47,675 nucleotides of DNA, from assembly GCA_964553375.1 (NCBI GenBank), contig CAZKKN010000009.1, positions 1-47,675 on the forward strand, read 5' to 3'. Every line of letters begins with the position of its first letter. The first letter of the stretch is position 1. The notes below the pieces were generated by a model. The model saw only the letters and a program-made list of their open reading frames with translations, was not told where the DNA came from and did no database searches. Shown piece by piece: positions 1-8,395 of this stretch. The stretch comes from UBA9715 sp964553375. Its GTDB lineage: Bacteria; Actinomycetota; Coriobacteriia; Coriobacteriales; Eggerthellaceae. The translations under genes and the position numbers were made by a program.

Positions 1-51
1 CCCCTGACATAATCCCCGTCCCCTGACATAATCTGCCACGTCCCCTGACAT
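1..51. repeat. Three copies of a CCCCTGACAT repeat at the left edge
   Basis: The 10-mer CCCCTGACAT occurs at 1-10, 20-29 and 42-51. The spacers resemble AATCCCCGT. The inverse sequence ATGTCAGGGG occurs three times at the right edge of the window (47597-47658), so the two edges carry the same repeat family in opposite orientation. The repeat is truncated at base 1, and no transposase lies beside it. It is probably a dispersed intergenic repeat at which an assembly would break. Confidence 0.75.
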
Positions 52-106
52 GCAGCAGGTCGCCTATGGCGGGAAGCAGTTCTGGCGATCGGCAGATCGC
101 CGTAAC

Positions 107-778
107 CTAAAGCTCTCGGAAAAGCGCCTTCACCGCCCCGACCTGCTCGCGGTCGGAAGCGATGATCACGCTGTCGCCCGGGTAGAGGCGCGTCTCCTCA
201 TTGACCACTTCCACGTCGTCTTTGCTCGCCACGGCCACGATAAGGGAGCCTTCGGGCATGGCAAGATCATAAGCCAGGATGCCCTCGTCATTGGAGTGGC
301 TCACCATGGTGGGCACCGCCAGCTCGATCAGGATGACATCGCCATGGGTAAGCGACGACACAACGCTCACCGAGCCTAAGAGCATCTCCTCCTCGATCAG
401 GTTCACGATCATCTCGGTAGAGGAGATGGACTCGATCCCTAAGGCACGGAAGATGCGCTGGTTTTTGGGGGCGTTCACACGGGCAACGCAACGACCCACG
501 CCGAACACGCGCGAAGCGATCTCGCAAGACACCAGGTTGTTGTCGTCTTGACCGGTAGCGGCCACGAACACGTCGGCACTGCGGATGCCGGCGTCCTCCT
601 GGTACTTCGAGTCGCAACCGTCGCCGCAAATGACCAGGTAGCGACCTGTGAGAATCATGGAAAGACGGTCGGCGACGCTTTGGTCCTGTTCGATGATGGC
701 AACCTCGTTGCCCCCCGCCAAGAGGGTGGTGGCAAGATACTCGCCCACTTTGCCGCCGCCGGTGATAACGATATACAT
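107..778 (-). CDS. TrkA-family potassium uptake regulatory protein (RCK domain), copy 1
   Basis: A 223-aa cytosolic protein of the TrkA/KtrA family, which gates Trk/Ktr potassium channels by binding NAD(H) or nucleotides. The N-terminus is a Rossmann fold with the glycine motif GGGKVG at residues 7-12 and an acidic residue (E30) at the end of strand 2, as expected for NAD ribose binding. Residues from about 135 to the end resemble an RCK_C domain. It starts 11 bp after the stop of a second TrkA-like gene, so the pair is probably one operon. No TrkH/KtrB membrane subunit is present, so the channel partner is encoded elsewhere. The family is certain; which Trk or Ktr subtype it belongs to is not. 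Confidence 0.9.
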   Translation of the reverse strand: MYIVITGGGKVGEYLATTLLAGGNEVAIIEQDQSVADRLSMILTGRYLVICGDGCDSKYQEDAGIRSADVFVAATGQDDNNLVSCEIASRVFGVGRCVARVNAPKNQRIFRALGIESISSTEMIVNLIEEEMLLGSVSVVSSLTHGDVILIELAVPTMVSHSNDEGILAYDLAMPEGSLIVAVASKDDVEVVNEETRLYPGDSVIIASDREQVGAVKALFREL

Positions 779-789
779 GGCTCGCCTCG

Positions 790-1449
790 CTAGGATTGGA
801 TGTATTTGGAGAAGGATTCGATGAGGTCATGGCGCACGCAGGCCAAAACGAGGTCGCTTTGGTAAAGCGTGGAATCGCCGGTTGGGATCGAAGAGGATGA
901 ACCGTCTTTGCGCTCGAAGGCCACGATGCGGATGTCGTGGTCGCGCTCGATGTCATGCACCTTTATGTAGTCGCGCCCCGTCCAGGAAAGATCCAACGAG
1001 AAACGCAGGATCTCGTAGTCGCCGAAGGTATCCACATGGGAGCCGTGACCTGATATGGCCTTGGAGAACGCTTCCTCGGCCACAAGCGTGGTGCCGCACA
1101 CGTAGTCGATGCCAAGCTGCATATACGCACGCTCATGGTCGTGGTTGTAAAGGCGCGCGATCACATGGGGTACGCCATAGAGCCGCGTGGCCACCTCGGT
1201 GACCATGAGATTCGCGTTATCGGATTGGGTCACCGCAGCCACCACATCGCAATCCTCAACGCCAGCCTTGCGCAGGATGTCCTCGTCGTAGCCGATTCCC
1301 TGCACGGTGGTGCCGTTGAAGTTTCGCCCCAGGTTATTGAATGCCTCAGCGCGCCAATCCACCACGCAAACGTTATCGCCGTTGTCTGAGAGCATCCCGG
1401 CCAACCGGGAGCCCACACGGCCGCACCCTACCACAATGACATTGAGCAT
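790..1449 (-). CDS. TrkA-family potassium uptake regulatory protein (RCK domain), copy 2
   Basis: A 219-aa paralogue of the downstream TrkA-like protein. The Rossmann motif GCGRVG is at residues 8-13, with an acidic D31 at the end of strand 2, and the C-terminal 80 residues resemble RCK_C. The ATG at 1449 is preferred over an upstream in-frame start at 1491, because AAGGA lies about 7 nt before it and the glycine motif then sits at the usual distance from the N-terminus. Tandem TrkA genes are known in many Gram-positive bacteria and may form a hetero-octameric gating ring. That is inference here. Confidence 0.9.
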   Translation of the reverse strand: MLNVIVVGCGRVGSRLAGMLSDNGDNVCVVDWRAEAFNNLGRNFNGTTVQGIGYDEDILRKAGVEDCDVVAAVTQSDNANLMVTEVATRLYGVPHVIARLYNHDHERAYMQLGIDYVCGTTLVAEEAFSKAISGHGSHVDTFGDYEILRFSLDLSWTGRDYIKVHDIERDHDIRIVAFERKDGSSSSIPTGDSTLYQSDLVLACVRHDLIESFSKYIQS

Positions 1450-1564
1450 ACTGCATTCCTTCGCTTTGCGTACCTCGCTATTTTCGCACAAACGGAAAGA
1501 AAAGGAACCGCAAAGCCAGCTTGGCCCGAAGGGGCTCGGCGGCTCAAACGATAGACGGAAAAGG

Positions 1565-2392
1565 TTAGATGAGGGCCATCTGCCCCAGGGTCACCTCATA
1601 CCAATGCATATAGGTGGGCGGGCAGTATTTCAGCGCGGCATCGGTGGTGATGCAATATCCATAGCCCTCGGCCAGGCCGGCCACATGAGCGCGGATGGCC
1701 GTAGTCCAATCAGGCCAGGCGCTCGCCCCCCAACCCCAGGCATTGTAGGGAAGGAAGCACACGCTCCCCTTGCCGCTCTCGGTGTTGGAGATGGCCGGAG
1801 ACCAGCGGGGGTCCACACCGTTATCCCAGGCTGCTTCTGCGAAAACAGCACCATAACCAGCGAGGTTGGAGCCCTCAAGATAGGCGTCGATGCGCCGGGT
1901 CCACTCCTCAAGGAAGGCTTCTTTGCCCACGGTCCAATCCACGGCGGGAAGGTTGTATTCGGTGGCAGTGCCTGAATCCTCGTCGCCTGCGGACGGCTGC
2001 GCCGTAACGCCCTGCATGGCCTTGGTGCTCTCCACTCGCTGCACAGCTTCGGCATTCTCCTTTTCCGCCTGCTCCTTAGCGGCGGCCTCGCGCTGATCGA
2101 TCAAGGAGAAGCCCGCATCCAGATCGCGGGTGGCCACATCGGTCAGCACCGACTGGTCGCCGGAAGCGCCTGGCCCCTCCCCTTCGCCCAAAAGGCGATC
2201 GGAAGCGGGGGTCTTCGTTGCAGCATGGGTGGCTTCGTCGAAACCGAAAGCACCGGCATTGGCGAGGTCGTCAGAAGAGTCGGCAGAGGCCACACCGAAA
2301 CCCACGCCACCGGCAATGGCGAGTATAAAAAAACCGACGATGGCGAATCGTGCCATGCTGTCGGTTCTCCGTTTGATCTGCTTCCGACTCAT
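1565..2392 (-). CDS. Exported lysozyme-like protein with N-terminal membrane anchor
   Basis: A 275-aa protein. A basic N-terminus is followed by one hydrophobic segment (about residues 15-36), either an uncleaved signal anchor or a signal peptide. A disordered linker rich in A, E and Q follows, with a short charged helix near residues 98-122. The C-terminal domain (about 155-275) contains SNTESGKGS (E205) and YNAWGWG, a pattern like the catalytic core of lysozyme/lytic-transglycosylase folds. Peptidoglycan cleavage at the cell surface is therefore likely but unproven. Start: the ATG at 2392 has AAGGAG nine bases upstream; an upstream in-frame ATG at 2506 has no signal. About 220 bp without a gene precede it and probably hold its promoter. 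Confidence 0.75.
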   Translation of the reverse strand: MSRKQIKRRTDSMARFAIVGFFILAIAGGVGFGVASADSSDDLANAGAFGFDEATHAATKTPASDRLLGEGEGPGASGDQSVLTDVATRDLDAGFSLIDQREAAAKEQAEKENAEAVQRVESTKAMQGVTAQPSAGDEDSGTATEYNLPAVDWTVGKEAFLEEWTRRIDAYLEGSNLAGYGAVFAEAAWDNGVDPRWSPAISNTESGKGSVCFLPYNAWGWGASAWPDWTTAIRAHVAGLAEGYGYCITTDAALKYCPPTYMHWYEVTLGQMALI

Positions 2393-2611
2393 ATGTAGTT
2401 GCTCCTTCTCGGCAGCCTTGCGCCGCCAGGGAAGATGTATTGTACCCCAGAGCGCATTCAAAAGGCAAAGAAATAAACGCTGACGGCAAGCCCCGCTGAA
2501 GGTCATTTCAGAGAGAAGGCAACGTATGACCAGATGAAAGCCTTTAAATCTTAAGATGCCTGAATTATTACCGATTGGTCACAACCCGGCGAACGGCCTG
2601 AGCCGCCAAGG

Positions 2612-3418
2612 CTAAACGGAGGGAATCTGCTCGAAGCCGTCGAAAACGAACGGCAGCATGAAAGCTTGAAATTCGCCGGGAAGCACGCAAAGCACGAATC
2701 CCACGAGGCAGAAGAGCACGAAGCAGAATGAGCCGCCCAGAACCAGCGCGTCGATGCTGCGCACGAACCCCCATACATAAAGCACGATGGACACCGCAAG
2801 CAGCGGCCAGAGCATCTCGAACGCATAAGCGAGCGTATCCCAGGCCACAACATGCAGGCTCATCGGCAGGATCATCGCCGAGATAGCCGCGACACCGATC
2901 CCCGCCCCCACCCAAGCGGTGTGATAGGTGGACCGGATGGGCACCATGATGAAGAACAGCCCCAGGATAAGGGTGAACACCGGCCAGAATTGCCACCATT
3001 GGGTACCCGGGAAAACAGGCAGAAGAACTGCGGTAAGCCCGAGGAATAGCGCCACCATGACGATCATGACCCCCAGGCGCCCCACCACCGAGAGCCCGCG
3101 CAGGGGAAGGCGCATGAGCTCCTCTTCCCCTTTCTCGTTTTCCATCATGTAGTACTCAACGGCACCGTAATGGGCAAGCTCCGCGCTCTCGGGCTCGATC
3201 TCGAGCGGCTTCGCCTCCTCGGGCTCCAGGGGAAGATGAGCCCAAAGCACCAAGTAGACGATGGTGTCGAGACCAAGGGTCATGATGAAGAGCATGATGG
3301 CGAGGATGCGCACCACCAGGGCATCAAGGCCGTAGTATTCGGCTATACCCGCGCACACGCCGCCGATGTAGGCGTCACGGGAGCGATACAAGCGCCTCTG
3401 TGCAACCTTGGTGGCCAA
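2612..3418 (-). CDS. PspC-domain membrane protein
   Basis: A 268-aa protein beginning with a PspC domain (about residues 7-66: YRSRDAYIGGVCAGIAEYYG, then a hydrophobic helix). Several more membrane helices follow between about 110 and 250. PspC proteins are associated with envelope-stress sensing. The start codon is TTG at 3418, preceded by GGAGGGGAGG, with no alternative ATG in a sensible place. The gene follows the CBS-domain gene after an 18-bp gap and is probably co-transcribed with it. The extended C-terminal membrane part is not assigned to a function. Confidence 0.8.
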   Translation of the reverse strand: MATKVAQRRLYRSRDAYIGGVCAGIAEYYGLDALVVRILAIMLFIMTLGLDTIVYLVLWAHLPLEPEEAKPLEIEPESAELAHYGAVEYYMMENEKGEEELMRLPLRGLSVVGRLGVMIVMVALFLGLTAVLLPVFPGTQWWQFWPVFTLILGLFFIMVPIRSTYHTAWVGAGIGVAAISAMILPMSLHVVAWDTLAYAFEMLWPLLAVSIVLYVWGFVRSIDALVLGGSFCFVLFCLVGFVLCVLPGEFQAFMLPFVFDGFEQIPSV

Positions 3419-3436
3419 AGCCTCCCCTCCCTACCG

Positions 3437-4309
3437 CTAGAAAGCGTCGCTTTCAGAATCGGCGTCCTGGGATTGCTCCACCTGGGGGGATTCATCGCGG
3501 GAAACGTACAGGGTTTGGATGCGGCGGCGGCGCATGGAGCGCACCTTGAAGCGGAAGCCGTCGATGGAGAACTCGTCACCCACCTGGGGTACGACCCCTG
3601 TGGTATCTATCAGCCAGCCGGCGATGGTCTCGTATTGCTCGGATTCCTCCACAGGGATGCCGGCCTGGCGCGCCACCTCCACCGGACAGCGGCCATCCAC
3701 GAGCCATTCCTCTGTCCCAGACTGCGTAACGAGCGGAGCCTCCGCATCGGTTTCATCAAGGATCTCGCCCACGATCTCCTCCACGATGTCCTCTACGGTT
3801 ATAACGCCGTCGGTACCGCCGTATTCGTCAACCACAATGGCCATCTGCTTGCGTGCGGCCTGCATCTCGGTCAGGAGCGGCACGATATCCTTCGTCTCAG
3901 GAATGAAGAAAGCATCGTTCATGAAGTCGGTCACCGGGCAATCCGCATCCCCATCCAAAACCGCGGGCACCAGGTCCTTATAGTGCACAATGCCCAGGAT
4001 ATGGTCCAAATCCTCCTGGAAAACCGGCAGGCGGGAATAGCCTGTGCCCATCATGCGCTCCAGGGCCGCTCGGGCCGTCTCGGCGCTCTCCACCGCTATG
4101 ATGTCCACACGGGGCTGCATGACCTCGGCCGCTGTGAGCTCGTCGAGATCCAATATCTCACCGATCATGCGCTTTTCATCTTCAAGGAGCTCATCGTTGT
4201 CTACCACGAGCTCTTTTATCTCTTCCTGGGAAACAGCTCGCTTGTTTTTGGTGAGCGCCTGTTTTATGCCGTTCAGAAAACCGCTTTGCGTGTCGTCTTC
4301 GCTTCCCAT
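3437..4309 (-). CDS. CorC/HlyC-like CBS-domain protein
   Basis: A 290-aa cytosolic protein with a pair of CBS domains (about 62-120 and 126-185), including the family signature DEYGGTDGVITVEDIVEEI (161-179), and a C-terminal CorC_HlyC domain (about 200-272) ending in an arginine run (RRRRI). It lacks the N-terminal DUF21 membrane domain of HlyC-type proteins, so it resembles CorC, linked to Mg2+/Co2+ efflux. The ATG at 4309 is chosen because AAGGG lies just before it. The ATG at 4348 has no ribosome binding site, and longer starts would overlap the upstream gene. CBS pairs usually bind adenosine nucleotides. Confidence 0.85.
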   Translation of the reverse strand: MGSEDDTQSGFLNGIKQALTKNKRAVSQEEIKELVVDNDELLEDEKRMIGEILDLDELTAAEVMQPRVDIIAVESAETARAALERMMGTGYSRLPVFQEDLDHILGIVHYKDLVPAVLDGDADCPVTDFMNDAFFIPETKDIVPLLTEMQAARKQMAIVVDEYGGTDGVITVEDIVEEIVGEILDETDAEAPLVTQSGTEEWLVDGRCPVEVARQAGIPVEESEQYETIAGWLIDTTGVVPQVGDEFSIDGFRFKVRSMRRRRIQTLYVSRDESPQVEQSQDADSESDAF

Positions 4310-4362
4310 CTGCACCCTTTTCCGAAGCTTTGCCTCTGTGGTCACCATGCTAGCACACCGCA

Positions 4363-5574
4363 TCAGTTGATGCGGGCTGCCATATCGGGATTCATGGTCA
4401 TGGTCTGGAACCGGTCCACCATGAACTCGTCGGTGTAGTGCCGGTTGCAGAATTGCACGATAGCTGAGGGGTTTTGGTAGTCCATAGTGCCCGCCATGCG
4501 CTGATACCAGCAGTCCAAGGCCGCCAGGGTGAGCAGGCAATCGGCAAGCATGAGCGCCGCGCAAACCGTGGTCACGATGTAGCGCCAATTCCAGGGGATG
4601 AGGTTCACGATGCGCAGCATCACCGGCAGCAGCAGCTTGATCCACACGAGTCCCAAGACGCCCCACATGGCCATGAACATGCCGTTGGTGCGCCCGTCAA
4701 TGGAGAGGAAGGTGCCGCTGTAATCCCAGGCCACGATGCCGAAAGCCGTCTGCATGAACCAGCTCACGAAGAATTCAAATGCCCCGCCTATCACGGCGCT
4801 CACCAGGAAGATCAAAAGCGGGTTCTTATCGTGGAAACGGTTGAGCGCTATGGTCATCAGCACCGCCCCGATGCCGTAGATGGGGCTGAACGGCCCGTAA
4901 AGCAGTCCGGCGCGGTCTTGGTAATGACCCGGATCCACAACCGTGACGTGGTAGATGTCCTCGATGGCCAGTCCCAGCACACAGCAGATCACGAAGACCC
5001 AGAACAGATTAAAGAAGTTCAGGGTGATGTAGCCTTTGCCCGTAAGGTCGCGCCCCAGCACGCCCTCTTCGGCCTCTTGCTTTATCTCCAGCTCCTGCAA
5101 ATGGCGCTGCAGTCGGCGCTCGTCGAACAGCGCCGGGTCCGAATAGGTCTGCAACACGATGAGGATGACCAGGTTGATGGCCTCGGGCAGAAGATCGGAG
5201 CTTAAACCCGTGAGCATGAGCTGGCAAAGCAGCGCCGCCACTTCGAACACGATCATGGTGTTTGCAAGCAGCGCCGCCCGATGGCGCTTGGCCCGAAGCA
5301 GCCGCACGCCCAATATGACGAACATGACAGACAGGATGACCGACAGGATAAGCTGCACGACCACCACGACCAGAGTCACGGTGGTCCGGCTCTCCACGCT
5401 TTCCAAAGACAGACGGCCCGTGGCGACGAAAACCACAGCCAACACGAAGACGCCAACCTGAAGGGCGCCGGCGATGATGCTCAAAACGCCATAGAGGCGA
5501 ATCGCAAGCGGATACCGGCGCGAGCCCTCTTCGGCTCCCGCCGGTTGCAGTTCATTACTCATTCGCTGTGCCAT
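4363..5574 (-). CDS. CmpB-like putative ABC transporter permease (PF06541-type membrane protein)
   Basis: A 403-aa multi-pass membrane protein. The N-terminal 130 residues hold about four helices. A cytosolic stretch rich in charged residues follows (about 145-175). The C-terminal half (from FFNLFWVFVICCVLG onward) resembles the ABC_trans_CmpB family, with the conserved features GPFSPIYGIGA and AFEFFVSW. The family name is historical; no ATP-binding partner is adjacent and transport is not demonstrated. The gene begins 6 bp after the cydB stop, with AGGGG overlapping that gap, so it probably belongs to the cydAB transcript. Confidence 0.75.
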   Translation of the reverse strand: MAQRMSNELQPAGAEEGSRRYPLAIRLYGVLSIIAGALQVGVFVLAVVFVATGRLSLESVESRTTVTLVVVVVQLILSVILSVMFVILGVRLLRAKRHRAALLANTMIVFEVAALLCQLMLTGLSSDLLPEAINLVILIVLQTYSDPALFDERRLQRHLQELEIKQEAEEGVLGRDLTGKGYITLNFFNLFWVFVICCVLGLAIEDIYHVTVVDPGHYQDRAGLLYGPFSPIYGIGAVLMTIALNRFHDKNPLLIFLVSAVIGGAFEFFVSWFMQTAFGIVAWDYSGTFLSIDGRTNGMFMAMWGVLGLVWIKLLLPVMLRIVNLIPWNWRYIVTTVCAALMLADCLLTLAALDCWYQRMAGTMDYQNPSAIVQFCNRHYTDEFMVDRFQTMTMNPDMAARIN

Positions 5575-5580
5575 AAACCC

Positions 5581-6597
5581 CTAAGAGAGCCTGCCTCTGA
5601 ACGTTCGATAGATAATGAAATGATACACGAGCACCAAAGGCACGCCTATGCAGGTGATACCGGTCATCCATGCCAAGGTGAGGTCGGCGGAAGCGGCGTT
5701 GGCGATGGTGACCGAAGGCCCCACGCTGGCCGCAGATGCAACCACCAGGTTGGGAAACATGGACAGAGCCAGGAGGAACACCAGAACACCCGCAGCCACG
5801 GACTGAAGCAGGAACACGATGAGGTCCGCCTTGGCGGAAGACCTGATGAAAAGCGCAGCGACCAAAGCCGCCACGAACACCACGCCGAGCACGCCGCGCA
5901 GCACCGTGAACTCCGGAGCCATGGTGGGATGGATGCCCAGATGCGCATAGGCGGTCACCACGATGAACAGCGCCAGAACCACCAGCTGCATAACGCGGCG
6001 GCATCCCTTGGCCCGCAGATAAAGGGCGCTATCCACAGGAGCCTTCGCTGCCAGCCAGCAAGCACCGGCGGCGCAGAACATCGCAAGGCCCAGCAAACCC
6101 GTGAGCAGGGTGAAGGGCGTTATGAGGCCCAGAAGCGGGATGCCCACGTAGTCGCCGGCCATGTTCATGGGAATACCCGCATAGATGTTACCCACGGCCA
6201 CGCCCATGAGAAGCGCCGGCAGAAGCGAACCCACGAAGAAGCATCCGTTCCAAAGCTTGATCCACTTCGGGTCCCGGTGAGCGAACTCCAGAGAGACCGC
6301 GCGCAGGATGAGCCCGAAGAGCACGAGCATTATGGCAAGGTAGAACCCCGAGAACGTGGTGGCATAGGCAGGGGCGAATGCTGCGAACAAGGCACCTCCA
6401 GCTGTGAGCAACCACACCTCGTTGCCATCCCACACCGGCCCGATGCTACGACGCATCAGCGAGCGCTCCTCGTCGCTCTTAGCCAAGAACGGATAGAGCA
6501 CCCCCACGCCCAGATCGAAGCCATCGAGGATGAAATAGCCCGCGATGAGCAGGAAGATGAGGAAGTACCAAAGAATTCCCAAAACCGTAGGCTCCAT
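5581..6597 (-). CDS. cydB: Cytochrome bd oxidase subunit II
   Basis: CydB, the structural partner of CydA in the quinol:O2 oxidoreductase of the cytoplasmic membrane. The protein is about 338 aa with eight or nine predicted helices, and begins with the typical FLIAGYFILDGFDLGVG segment. The ATG at 6597 lies one base after the cydA stop and has AGGTGAG upstream. A GTG at 6606 is possible but would overlap cydA. Coupled translation with cydA is likely. In an anaerobe this high-affinity oxidase usually scavenges oxygen. Confidence 0.95.
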   Translation of the reverse strand: MEPTVLGILWYFLIFLLIAGYFILDGFDLGVGVLYPFLAKSDEERSLMRRSIGPVWDGNEVWLLTAGGALFAAFAPAYATTFSGFYLAIMLVLFGLILRAVSLEFAHRDPKWIKLWNGCFFVGSLLPALLMGVAVGNIYAGIPMNMAGDYVGIPLLGLITPFTLLTGLLGLAMFCAAGACWLAAKAPVDSALYLRAKGCRRVMQLVVLALFIVVTAYAHLGIHPTMAPEFTVLRGVLGVVFVAALVAALFIRSSAKADLIVFLLQSVAAGVLVFLLALSMFPNLVVASAASVGPSVTIANAASADLTLAWMTGITCIGVPLVLVYHFIIYRTFRGRLS

Positions 6598-6598
6598 G

Positions 6599-8101
6599 CT
6601 ACTCACCTGCCTTAGTCGCCGTAGCGCTGGTGGTGGAAACGCCCGCCAGCGGGATATCCACCTCTACGACCTCTTCTTCAACAGCCAAGATGGACCCGTC
6701 GGTGCCTGCGACGGCGCCCTCCGAATCAGCCGGGGCCGCACAGGGGCCTTCCTTGACGAACTTGGCGATGATGCGGATCCACGCCACGAAAAGCAGCAGG
6801 TAGATCAGGCAGAACAGCACGATGGTGGTAAGCACTTCCGGCGCCGAGACCGCATGGGAGTAGGCCACGTCGGTCAGGAGCGACACGCCATCGGGGGCGC
6901 CGATGGCCGGATAGACCACCCAGGGCTGGCGGCCCAGCTCGGCGGTGAACCAGCCCGCTTCGATGGCGAAGAAGGCGAAAAGCGGGGAGATGAACGCCAG
7001 CCATTGCAGCCAACGCCACTGCTGGACCTTCTTCATCTTCAAGGCGATGAGCAGTAAAACGATGAGCAGTGCGATCACGCCGAAGAGCGCCACCATGAGA
7101 TGGTAGGTTTGGAAGATGCCGTTAACGGGCAGCGAATCCACATCCAAGTCCCCGAAGCGCTCGGTTTGGGCCAAGCTGTTCAGGCCGGAATACTCCGTGT
7201 CCCAGGTGCCGGTGGCAAGCAGGCTCGTGCCGCCGGGGATGCTGGGGCCGATGACCGTCTCGTTTTCCTCATCGACCCAGCCGAAGAGGTAAAGCGGCGG
7301 AACCTCGTCTTCGTATTGGCCCTCCATGGCGGCGAGCTTGGTGGGCTGGTCGTTCCACACGCCCACAGCCGTGGAGTGGGCCGAGGCCAGCAAAGCCACC
7401 GTGGAGATGACCACCACGATCATGCCGGTCTTCATGGTCTTCTTGGCGAAGTCCAGGCAGCGGTCCTTGCGATAGTAGAAGGCCGCGAAGGCTATGGCCA
7501 CCAGGCCGCCCATCACAAGCGCCGCCGTAACCGTGTGGAAGAAGCGATTGCCCGTGGAGGGGTTGAAGGCGGCGGCGAAGAAATCCGTCAGCAGCGCCTT
7601 GCTGCCGTCGGGGGCGAGCTCGGCTCCAGCGGGAGTCTGCATCCAGGAATTCGCGATGAGGATCCACAGGGCCGAGAGGCAGGAGCCCGCCCATACGAGC
7701 CAAGCCGATACGGTGTAGAACCGCGGCGATACCTTATCGCGACCGAAGAGCAGAACACCCAGGAACACCGACTCCAAGAAGAAGGCGAACAGCGCCTCGG
7801 CGGCAAGCGGCGCGCCGAAGATATCGCCCACGAACCGGGAGTAGTCCGCCCAGTTGGTACCGAAGGAGAACTCCATGGTTATGCCGGTTGCCACACCTAC
7901 GGCAAAGGTCGCGGTGAAGCATTTCACCCAGAACCATGCAGCATCCTTATCTTGAGTGCTGCCCGTCTTGCCCGCCCGGGTTTGGGCGATGGCGGTGATG
8001 AGGCCCGTACCTATGGATAGCGGTACGAAGACGAAATGGAATGCGGCGATGAGCGTGAACTGCAAACGGGAGAGAAACGCTACGTCTGTCAGCAATTCCA
8101 T
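6599..8101 (-). CDS. cydA: Cytochrome bd oxidase subunit I
   Basis: A 500-aa CydA carrying the haems. Visible ligands by alignment to the family: H22 (b595 axial ligand), H189 and M336 (b558 ligands), and E102 and E110 (proton-channel glutamates). The quinol loop keeps K255 and E260, and GRQPW is at 390-394. The region between about 250 and 320 is short, so this is a short-Q-loop oxidase. The C-terminal 50 residues are acidic and low-complexity. It is the first gene of cydA-cydB-(CmpB-like), with AAGGAG and GAGGGGG upstream of the ATG. The oxidase supports aerotolerance or microaerobic respiration. Confidence 0.96.
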   Translation of the reverse strand: MELLTDVAFLSRLQFTLIAAFHFVFVPLSIGTGLITAIAQTRAGKTGSTQDKDAAWFWVKCFTATFAVGVATGITMEFSFGTNWADYSRFVGDIFGAPLAAEALFAFFLESVFLGVLLFGRDKVSPRFYTVSAWLVWAGSCLSALWILIANSWMQTPAGAELAPDGSKALLTDFFAAAFNPSTGNRFFHTVTAALVMGGLVAIAFAAFYYRKDRCLDFAKKTMKTGMIVVVISTVALLASAHSTAVGVWNDQPTKLAAMEGQYEDEVPPLYLFGWVDEENETVIGPSIPGGTSLLATGTWDTEYSGLNSLAQTERFGDLDVDSLPVNGIFQTYHLMVALFGVIALLIVLLLIALKMKKVQQWRWLQWLAFISPLFAFFAIEAGWFTAELGRQPWVVYPAIGAPDGVSLLTDVAYSHAVSAPEVLTTIVLFCLIYLLLFVAWIRIIAKFVKEGPCAAPADSEGAVAGTDGSILAVEEEVVEVDIPLAGVSTTSATATKAGE

Positions 8102-8153
8102 AAAGCACCCCCTCTCCTTATGCCTTCACTTCATGGTGCTTACGATTTTCTAC

Positions 8154-8162
8154 ATAATACCA
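8154..8162 (-). promoter_or_regulatory. Putative extended -10 promoter of cydAB
   Basis: On the minus strand the sequence reads TGGTATTAT, an extended -10 element, about 50 bp upstream of the cydA start. No good -35 is seen, as is normal for extended -10 promoters. The remaining bases between cydA and the MFS gene (8102-8395) contain this element, the terminator at 8288-8313 and no gene that I can support. Confidence 0.4.
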
Positions 8163-8287
8163 CCACAACTTGGCTGAGTGACGAGAAACCCCCACGATGC
8201 CGGGGCGTAACCTTGGAGGATGAGGGGTGTCGCGACAGGCAGGGCAACAGCGAGACAATGGACGAACAAACCCCGCCCATCCGCAAA

Positions 8288-8313
8288 ACCGCCCCGGTTT
8301 GCCCCGGGGCGGT
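8288..8313 (-). terminator. Intrinsic terminator of the cluster A operon
   Basis: A perfect 10-bp inverted repeat, ACCGCCCCGG and CCGGGGCGGT, with a 6-nt loop. On the minus strand it is followed by TTTTG. It lies about 80 bp beyond the stop of the last cluster A gene and upstream of cydA, so it separates the two transcription units. Confidence 0.75.
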
Positions 8314-8395
8314 GGACTTGCAAGCGATCCATGAACCGAACCCTGAATCAGAGCTGCCTTTTTAGGCGATCCCGACTTAAGGTCCCAGGACCTGA

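Noticed and set aside
3170..4438. Plus-strand open frame of 422 codons
   Set aside because: It is antisense to the PspC and CorC-like genes, which have clear domains and ribosome binding sites.
5281..6615. Plus-strand open frame of 444 codons
   Set aside because: It is antisense to cydB and the CmpB-like gene; the translation is H/E/R/Q-rich with no family match.
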